NCBI GenBank assembly: GCA_020438355.1
Contig: JAGQUT010000012.1
Coordinates: forward strand, 1-54,461
Direction of reading: 5' to 3'
From: Solirubrobacterales bacterium
GTDB taxonomy: Bacteria > Actinomycetota > Thermoleophilia > Solirubrobacterales > 70-9
DNA length: 54,461 nt
In this document: positions 49,610 to 54,461 of the stretch, in pieces
Numbering within the stretch: position 1 is the stretch's first letter
Layout: each line of letters starts with the position of its first letter
Notes under the pieces: model-generated
The model's input: only the letters and a program-made list of their open reading frames with translations
Databases searched by the model: none
What the model was told of the DNA's origin: nothing
Made by a program: the position numbers and the translations under genes

Positions 49610-52186
49610 CTAGCGTGTTTCCCATGGTGTCCATTCACTGTTCCTTTCGCGCCGCATCCAGCCGGATGTGGCGTCTTCCCGGGCTGCCAGGCTCAGCCAG
49701 CCGTTGTCAAATAGGTCCCTCACGGAGGGGTTTCGTTCGATCACCGTCGTGATCCGGTCAAGCGGCGCCTCGATCACCACCAGCAGGCGCATCGGCTCGT
49801 GGACGAGCCGGTCACCATCAGCCAGTGACTGCCAGGGGAGGCCGAGCTTCAGGTCACCGTCCGGTCCCGAGAGCACTCCCACATTGCCGACCGGGTTGTG
49901 GGTGACCTTGGTTCCGGCCCCGAAGACGACCGGTTCGACGGTCGAGAAGTAGTACTGGCAGTTGATCCACTGCGCGACCACCACCGGGGCCGTGAGGATT
50001 GTCTCCAGCGCCTCGCCCTGTGCATCATCGTTCGGGTCGTATGAGTGGAGGAAAGTTCGCCTTCCGAGGTCGACCCCGGCGGTCATTTCACGTGGCCCGA
50101 TGATGAAGGCGGCGTTGCCGGCCAGTCCCCATTCGGGGTAGACCTCGGCCCAGTCCTGCGAGCGTCTGTACACGCCGGCTTCAGCCCGGGAAACTTTGCC
50201 CTTCGGCTGTTCTCCCGGCAGGTCGCGGCTCCTTTCCAGGCTCAGCTTGCCTGTGGCGGCGTCCAGATCCCGAGAGATCCGGTCGAGGTCACCCTTGATC
50301 GCCTCGGGCACCAGTTCCGGCTCGAGGATCTCGACCCGGTCGATCGTCGTGTCGTGTTCGGCGGCGACGAAGAACGTGTCCCCCGGAATTTCGAGCCCTC
50401 TTTCCACCAGCAGCTCTCTTACGTCCTCGCGGTTCAGGATTGCCGCTGCCGCCCGGGCGTTCGGGGCACCCCGGTGGCCTCCGCAAGCCCCGCAATCAAG
50501 GGCCGAGGCGTAAGGGTTGTTCTCGGTTGTGCTGCCGTGCGCGCAGAGGATCACGACCTTTGCGAAGTTGTCCGTGAGGCCCATGGTCTTTAGCGCCACC
50601 TCCGCGAAGAGGACTCTCTCGTCTAGAGGCATGTCCCGCTCGACGTCGATCACGGTAGGTGCCGCCGGCACGGTTTTTTCCCGGAGCCGGGAGCGGATCG
50701 ATCCGAAGGGTCTCGTCGCCAGGGTCCTTGCCGCGGCGACCGGGCCCTTGATCCACCCTGACATCTCGGCCAGTGCGAAGGGAGCGATCACGTTCGATTC
50801 GGCTTCGTGAACTCCGTCCTTTGCCGAGGTGACCGAGTTCTCGCGGGCCAGCCTGCGTTCGCTCTGCTTCTCGGCTCCCTGGAGTGGCTCCTCGAAGACC
50901 GAGCTCTTCGGTTCGATCAGCACGGGGCAGAGGTCGGATGGGCTGTTGCCGGCGAGGTCCTGATACCTGATCGGTACCCCGAAGAAGCCGGCGAAGCCCA
51001 ATGTCTCGTAGTTGCCGCTTTCCTCGAACTTCCTCCTGAGTCCCTCTGACCGGACGTCGATGCAGCAGACGAGCTGGGCGTCCGGCCTTTCCTCCGTCTC
51101 GTCCCTGGGCCTCTCGAGTTCATGGAGCAGGGAGGACCGGTAGTTCTCCTCGTAGGCTTCCTGCCAGATCTGTGTCCGTTCGCGTGGCGGCAGTTTGGCC
51201 AGCAGTCCGTCGATCGCGGAGAGTTCATCCTGATTTGAGCCAGGGAGCGCACCGAGTGCGGTCAGGACGGCGACCGTGCGACCGCGTTCGGGCGCTGGCT
51301 GCCATCCGTCATGGCTGTCGGGATGGATGTATGGAACCGGGAGGCTGACGCTCTTCGCTTCGAGCAGGGCCGCTTCGATCGCGACCCGCATGGCCAGGTA
51401 AGAGACGAGGTCGATTCCCTCGTCGGTCTCGGAGATCCGGATCACCAGTGAGGTCCAGCCCGGCATCGCACCGACATGGGACCGGAGGTAGTCCTGGTTT
51501 GCGTGCGAAGGCACCCCGATCTTCTCGATCGCATCGAGCAGGGCGTCCTCGGGACGGTCGGGCAGATCGGTCAGTGCCTTCCTCGCCTTCGCCGGAAGCG
51601 TCCGGTCCAGACCGATCAGTTCACGCCAGGCGGAGTAGAAGCCAAGCTCTCGTCCCGGCATGGGCCATCCGGCCGATTCGGCCCCGAGGTAGGCAGCGCA
51701 CCACTTGCTGCTCTCCTCGTTCATCTGGTCGAACACCCCCGGCTCGAAGCGTTCGCTTGCCGTGAGGTAGGTCCGGACAGGCGCAGGAGCCTCTTCGCCC
51801 ACCATCAGGTCTGTCAGGAATATGGCTTCCGGGCTGAACCGCTCCCGGCCGATCGCCAGGGGGGGAGAGTTGAGAACGTCACCCAGCCGTCGCCGGAGAG
51901 CTGACCTCAGGTCTTCCTCACCGATTCGACCAGTCTCGCGCTGCTTGCGGTACCAGCCTTCGCTCATCGTGCCCCTCGCACCGAGCGTCTGACCGGCGAT
52001 CCTCACCGCTTCCTCGAACCTCTCCTGTTCGAGCGAGCGCAGCGGGTTGACGGCGATGAAGGTCTCCAGCGGCCAGGACTTGGCAATTACCGAGCCGGCG
52101 ACCTCGGCATCGGCCCGGACCCGTGAGCGGTCTGCCTCGGTGCGCGAAGGCGCCGTTGAATCGATGGTCTCGACTGCGTTTATCAT
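49610..52186 (-). CDS. dabA: DabA (DUF2309), zinc protein of the DAB inorganic-carbon pump
   Basis: 858 aa from ATG at 52186, with AGGAGG upstream; the longer frame is antisense. It carries the four residues of the zinc/active site: C375-I-D377 (CCIDVRSEG), H550 and C565 (AHGSTTENN...LDCGACGG). His and the last Cys are 15 apart, as in Halothiobacillus DabA (H524/C539). DabA is a beta-carbonic-anhydrase-like subunit that with DabB converts CO2 to bicarbonate in a one-way, energy-driven manner. Middle of a 4-nt-overlap operon. Confidence 0.94.
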   Translation of the reverse strand: MINAVETIDSTAPSRTEADRSRVRADAEVAGSVIAKSWPLETFIAVNPLRSLEQERFEEAVRIAGQTLGARGTMSEGWYRKQRETGRIGEEDLRSALRRRLGDVLNSPPLAIGRERFSPEAIFLTDLMVGEEAPAPVRTYLTASERFEPGVFDQMNEESSKWCAAYLGAESAGWPMPGRELGFYSAWRELIGLDRTLPAKARKALTDLPDRPEDALLDAIEKIGVPSHANQDYLRSHVGAMPGWTSLVIRISETDEGIDLVSYLAMRVAIEAALLEAKSVSLPVPYIHPDSHDGWQPAPERGRTVAVLTALGALPGSNQDELSAIDGLLAKLPPRERTQIWQEAYEENYRSSLLHELERPRDETEERPDAQLVCCIDVRSEGLRRKFEESGNYETLGFAGFFGVPIRYQDLAGNSPSDLCPVLIEPKSSVFEEPLQGAEKQSERRLARENSVTSAKDGVHEAESNVIAPFALAEMSGWIKGPVAAARTLATRPFGSIRSRLREKTVPAAPTVIDVERDMPLDERVLFAEVALKTMGLTDNFAKVVILCAHGSTTENNPYASALDCGACGGHRGAPNARAAAAILNREDVRELLVERGLEIPGDTFFVAAEHDTTIDRVEILEPELVPEAIKGDLDRISRDLDAATGKLSLERSRDLPGEQPKGKVSRAEAGVYRRSQDWAEVYPEWGLAGNAAFIIGPREMTAGVDLGRRTFLHSYDPNDDAQGEALETILTAPVVVAQWINCQYYFSTVEPVVFGAGTKVTHNPVGNVGVLSGPDGDLKLGLPWQSLADGDRLVHEPMRLLVVIEAPLDRITTVIERNPSVRDLFDNGWLSLAAREDATSGWMRRERNSEWTPWETR

Positions 52187-53769
52187 CGTGCCTCCTGAGA
52201 GCGCGGCATAAGAGTGCCGGTGCCCGTGAGTTGTCGTTCGGTGGAGCCGCGGCCCGCCCGCGAGCGGCCGGTCCTGGCGGCGTTGAGTGCCTGTACGTAG
52301 GCTGCTGCGTCGACCTTGCCGGGAAGGCTCATCCGCCCGGACCTGATGATCAGGCCCGCGACCGCGACCGGCACGAAGGCGAGCAGCCAGAGCGGTGAAA
52401 CGACCGAGGCTGTCTCGAGCGGAATCGTGCTCCCGAGGTAGTCGTAGGCCAGCGAGATGAGTCCGACGTACCCGGCGGCAGCCAGGGCGAGGAGTGCGGC
52501 ACCGGAGGCCATGCCCCGAAGCCCGTCGCTTCTCCGGATCCATCCCCAGGCACCCCATGCCAGCGTGGCCCATGCGAAGGCGAGGATCGCGCCATTGGTC
52601 CAGTCAAGGTCGGGGTACCAGGCCAGGGCGAATGCCGAGAGGAGTGCCGCCGGAGCGAGTACGGCGAATCCGACGCTCGCCAGTGAGGCCTTCTTGGCCG
52701 GAGGGTGCGGCTTGGCGATTCGAGACGTCTCCGACGTGACGGCCGACCCTGAACCGAGGAAGAGAGACGCCTTGTAGAGGCTGTGGCCGATCAGGTGGAA
52801 GATCGTTGCCACCCAGGCTCCCAGTCCGCAGGTCATGATCATGAAGCCCATCTGACCGGAGGTGGAATGGGCAAGCGAACCCTTCACATCCGGCCGCGCG
52901 ATCATCGCGGCGGTTGCGTAGATCGCTGTGGCGGCACCGGCCGCGAAGGCAAGGTGCGTCGCCAGCGGGGATCCGGTGAACATGCCGCTCGTTTTCAGCA
53001 GCAGGATGCCTCCCGCGTTCACCACTCCCGCGTGGAGCAGAGCGGAAACCGGTGTGGGGACGGCGATCGTGCCCGGCAGCCAGGAGCGGAATGGCAGCTG
53101 AGCGGAGCGCGATAGCGCCGCGATCACGAGCAGTACGGCGACCAGCGCGGCGATGGTCTCCTGGCCGCCGACCGCTTCGGTGCCGATCCCCAGCAGCGCC
53201 TGATCGCTGACGCCGGCGATGCTCAGGATCACCGCGGCCCAGAGGGCAAGGTCACCTGCTGCGAAGACGAGCAGTGTGGAGCGTCGTCCTTCGTCGGCAC
53301 TGCGAAAGCCGGGGTACATGCCGAGCAGTGCGATCACTGCGAGTCCAGAACCGGTCCACCCGACCGCCAGGGTGGCGGGCGTCTCGGCCGAGACCATCAG
53401 AGCGGTGGATGCGGTGAGCAGACCGGCCCCGAGGAAGAAGCGGCCGAACCTGATGTCGCCGTGGAGGTAGCGTGACGCGAATGCCTGGACTACGCAGCTG
53501 ACCGCGGTGACCAGCACCAGAAGCGGCGCGAGCAGGGGGTCAACGCCGACTCCGAAATCGATGCCGAGCACCGTCATCGTTTGAACCGCGTCCTCGGGGC
53601 CCGCGATCAGGACGCCGAACATGAAGAGTGAGAGGAGGCCGCCGAGCCCGGCGCCTGCGGCCCCGACAAATCCAGCTGCCCGGCTGGTCGGTTGTCGAGA
53701 GGCGATCAGTGCCGCGAGGGCCGGAGCGAGGACGACGAGGACGGTGGAGACACCTAGCATCTGATTCAT
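52183..53769 (-). CDS. dabB: DabB, NuoL-like membrane subunit of the DAB inorganic-carbon pump
   Basis: 528 aa from ATG at 53769, with about 13 helices and the antiporter-like core of NuoL/MrpA: a region PFRSWLPGTIAVPTPVSALLHAGVVNAGGILLLK and AHSTSGQMGFMIMTCGLGAW. In DAB operons a truncated NuoL-type protein pairs with DabA and couples a cation gradient to bicarbonate production. It overlaps dabA by 4 nt. A TATTAT box just upstream puts transcription start near the ATG, suggesting a leaderless message. Confidence 0.92.
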   Translation of the reverse strand: MNQMLGVSTVLVVLAPALAALIASRQPTSRAAGFVGAAGAGLGGLLSLFMFGVLIAGPEDAVQTMTVLGIDFGVGVDPLLAPLLVLVTAVSCVVQAFASRYLHGDIRFGRFFLGAGLLTASTALMVSAETPATLAVGWTGSGLAVIALLGMYPGFRSADEGRRSTLLVFAAGDLALWAAVILSIAGVSDQALLGIGTEAVGGQETIAALVAVLLVIAALSRSAQLPFRSWLPGTIAVPTPVSALLHAGVVNAGGILLLKTSGMFTGSPLATHLAFAAGAATAIYATAAMIARPDVKGSLAHSTSGQMGFMIMTCGLGAWVATIFHLIGHSLYKASLFLGSGSAVTSETSRIAKPHPPAKKASLASVGFAVLAPAALLSAFALAWYPDLDWTNGAILAFAWATLAWGAWGWIRRSDGLRGMASGAALLALAAAGYVGLISLAYDYLGSTIPLETASVVSPLWLLAFVPVAVAGLIIRSGRMSLPGKVDAAAYVQALNAARTGRSRAGRGSTERQLTGTGTLMPRSQEAR

Positions 53770-53776
53770 GCGACGC

Positions 53777-53782
53777 ATAATA
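53777..53782 (-). promoter_or_regulatory. -10 box of dabB promoter (leaderless)
   Basis: On the minus strand TATTAT lies 7 nt before the dabB ATG at 53769, which is the distance of a typical -10 box to a start site at the ATG itself. No ribosome-binding site precedes the ATG. Prediction from spacing only. Confidence 0.5.
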
Positions 53783-53799
53783 CACGAAATAGAAGTCAT

Positions 53800-53837
53800 G
53801 TTTCGGAAACCGTATGTTCCAAATCCTGATTTGGGAA
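53800..53837. promoter_or_regulatory. Two palindromes in the dabB/regulator divergent promoter
   Basis: GTTTCGGAAAC at 53800-53810 is a perfect 11-bp palindrome, in the -35 region of dabB. TTCCAAATC at 53817-53825 pairs with GATTTGGGAA at 53828-53837 (one extra G) as a near-perfect operator immediately upstream of the regulator promoter. They are the obvious sites for the divergently encoded winged-helix protein. Confidence 0.65.
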
Positions 53838-53854
53838 TGCGTTATCGTGTGGGC

Positions 53855-54151
53855 ATGGCGAATTGGACGTTTCTGACGAACCATGCGCATGTGCTGCTCT
53901 GTGTCGCCCGGGACCCCGGGATTCGGCATCGGGACGTGGCCGAGAGAGTGGGAATTACCGAGCGGGCCGCCCAACGGATCATCGGCGACCTGATCGACTC
54001 GGGATACCTGGAGAGGTTCAAAGAGGGCAGGCGGAACCACTACCGGCTCCACACCGACCTGCCCCTCAGGCATCCCCTCGAGCAGGACTCGCAGATCGGT
54101 CAGGTCCTTGGAGTACTTCAGGAGTCCGACAAGGACGAAGGCCGGAAGTAG
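53855..54151 (+). CDS. Small winged-helix transcriptional regulator, divergent from dab operon
   Basis: 98 aa from ATG at 53855. MarR/ArsR-like winged helix: NHAHVLLCVARDPGIRHRDVAERVGITERAAQRIIGDLIDSGYLERFKEGRRNHYRL (about 8-65), followed by a short helical tail. A TATCGT box ends 7 nt before the ATG, again suggesting a leaderless message. Its position makes it the likely regulator of the DAB operon. No ligand-binding domain is present, so the signal is not obvious. Confidence 0.85.
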   Translation: MANWTFLTNHAHVLLCVARDPGIRHRDVAERVGITERAAQRIIGDLIDSGYLERFKEGRRNHYRLHTDLPLRHPLEQDSQIGQVLGVLQESDKDEGRK

Positions 54152-54164
54152 CCAGCCCGGGCGC

Positions 54165-54461
54165 TCAGACTCCGAGGGCGAGGCTCAGCAACACCATCGC
54201 CGGGATCGACACCAACAGGCCAAGTGAGCACTGGCGCCGACCACCCCGCCAGGACTCGGGAAGGATCTCGACAAGCGTCAGGGCGAGCATCGCGCCCGCG
54301 GCAAACCCGAAGGAGACAGGCAGGAGCGCCGAGATTTCCTGAACCAGGAGGTAGGCGATCACCGCCCCGATCGGCTGTGGAATCGAACTGGCCACCGCCA
54401 TCCAGAACTGCCGGCTTCCGGAGGCTCCGGTTGCCGCGAGGGGTATCGCGACGCTGGTGCC
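54165..54461 (-). CDS. ZIP-family metal transporter, N-terminal part beyond right edge
   Basis: 99 codons open from the edge to a stop at 54165. The C-terminal ZIP helices are visible: SVAIPLAATGASGSRQFWMAVASSIPQPIGAVIAYLL and FGFAAGAMLALTLVEILPESW, with the Glu/Gly-rich metal-site pattern of ZupT-like importers (helix 5 region EILPE). Divalent-metal uptake is likely; metal unknown. The start is off the window. Confidence 0.8.
   Translation of the reverse strand, partial: GTSVAIPLAATGASGSRQFWMAVASSIPQPIGAVIAYLLVQEISALLPVSFGFAAGAMLALTLVEILPESWRGGRRQCSLGLLVSIPAMVLLSLALGV

Noticed and set aside
52187-52573. Long N-terminal extension of DabA
   Set aside because: It lies within dabB in another frame; an AGGAGG site marks the ATG at 52186.
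1-54461. CRISPR array, IS element or prophage
   Set aside because: No regular spaced repeats, transposase, integrase or phage structural genes were seen.

Overview
The window is about 54 kb of GC-rich chromosome from a monoderm actinobacterium. Fused FbiC and a coenzyme F420 operon, an ethylmalonyl-CoA mutase and crotonyl-CoA carboxylase/reductase, a heliorhodopsin, frequent GTG/TTG starts and several secreted proteins with a QLKN/AKL-type repeat all fit a deep-branching lineage such as Thermoleophilia/Solirubrobacterales. That placement is inference from gene content; there is no rRNA here. Nothing looks like a prophage, IS element or CRISPR array. Gene density is very high and many junctions are 4-nt ATGA/GTGA overlaps.

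Layout. (1) 1-5.6 kb: ethylmalonyl-CoA mutase followed by two tandem VKOR-type disulfide enzymes, a secreted protein, a small monooxygenase-fold protein and crotonyl-CoA carboxylase/reductase. (2) 5.7-9.6 kb: a Mn/Zn/Fe ABC importer in which one permease carries a C-terminal DtxR-like winged-helix domain. (3) 9.6-15.1 kb: housekeeping genes (acyltransferase, YgfZ-like protein), an aquaporin-family channel, paired CrcB fluoride channels and a cupredoxin lipoprotein. (4) 15.2-22.2 kb: F420 biosynthesis, with fbiC and an alcohol dehydrogenase on the plus strand facing npdG-cofD-cofC-cofE plus a RibD_C-like reductase on the minus strand. (5) 22.2-30.3 kb: acyl-CoA metabolism (hotdog thioesterase, HMG-CoA lyase, 3-hydroxybutyryl-CoA dehydrogenase, acyl-CoA carboxylase beta subunit, acetoacetyl-CoA synthetase) interleaved with secreted proteins and a PAP2 phosphatase. 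(6) 30.3-37.6 kb: a degenerate M28-like membrane protein, two tRNA-Leu genes, a TetR regulator, a sulfotransferase/sulfatase pair, a LAGLIDADG protein, a Trp-Gly-Pro tRNA cluster and a RES/Xre toxin-antitoxin pair. (7) 37.7-46.4 kb: a large secreted protein, a PaiB-like protein, a SUI1-type factor, catabolic-type enzymes, an HxlR regulator with a DHA2 drug exporter, a divergent heliorhodopsin and a TerC-family protein. (8) 46.4-54.2 kb: a seven-gene minus-strand operon dabB-dabA-PII-like-purK-purE-fabI-unknown with a divergent small winged-helix regulator. A ZIP transporter runs off the right edge.

The most striking system is region 8. A DAB-type inorganic-carbon accumulation pump and a PII-like protein are translationally coupled to PurK, which uses bicarbonate, to PurE, and to FabI of fatty-acid synthesis, a pathway that begins with a bicarbonate-dependent carboxylation. 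This suggests bicarbonate supply organised around biosynthesis in a heterotroph rather than around carboxysomes. The same window also encodes CO2/bicarbonate-using Ccr and an acyl-CoA carboxylase. Other points of interest are the heliorhodopsin sharing a palindrome-rich divergent promoter with an HxlR-linked exporter, the permease-repressor fusion resembling chlamydial YtgCR, and a single-domain CofE whose operon adds a RibD_C-like reductase.
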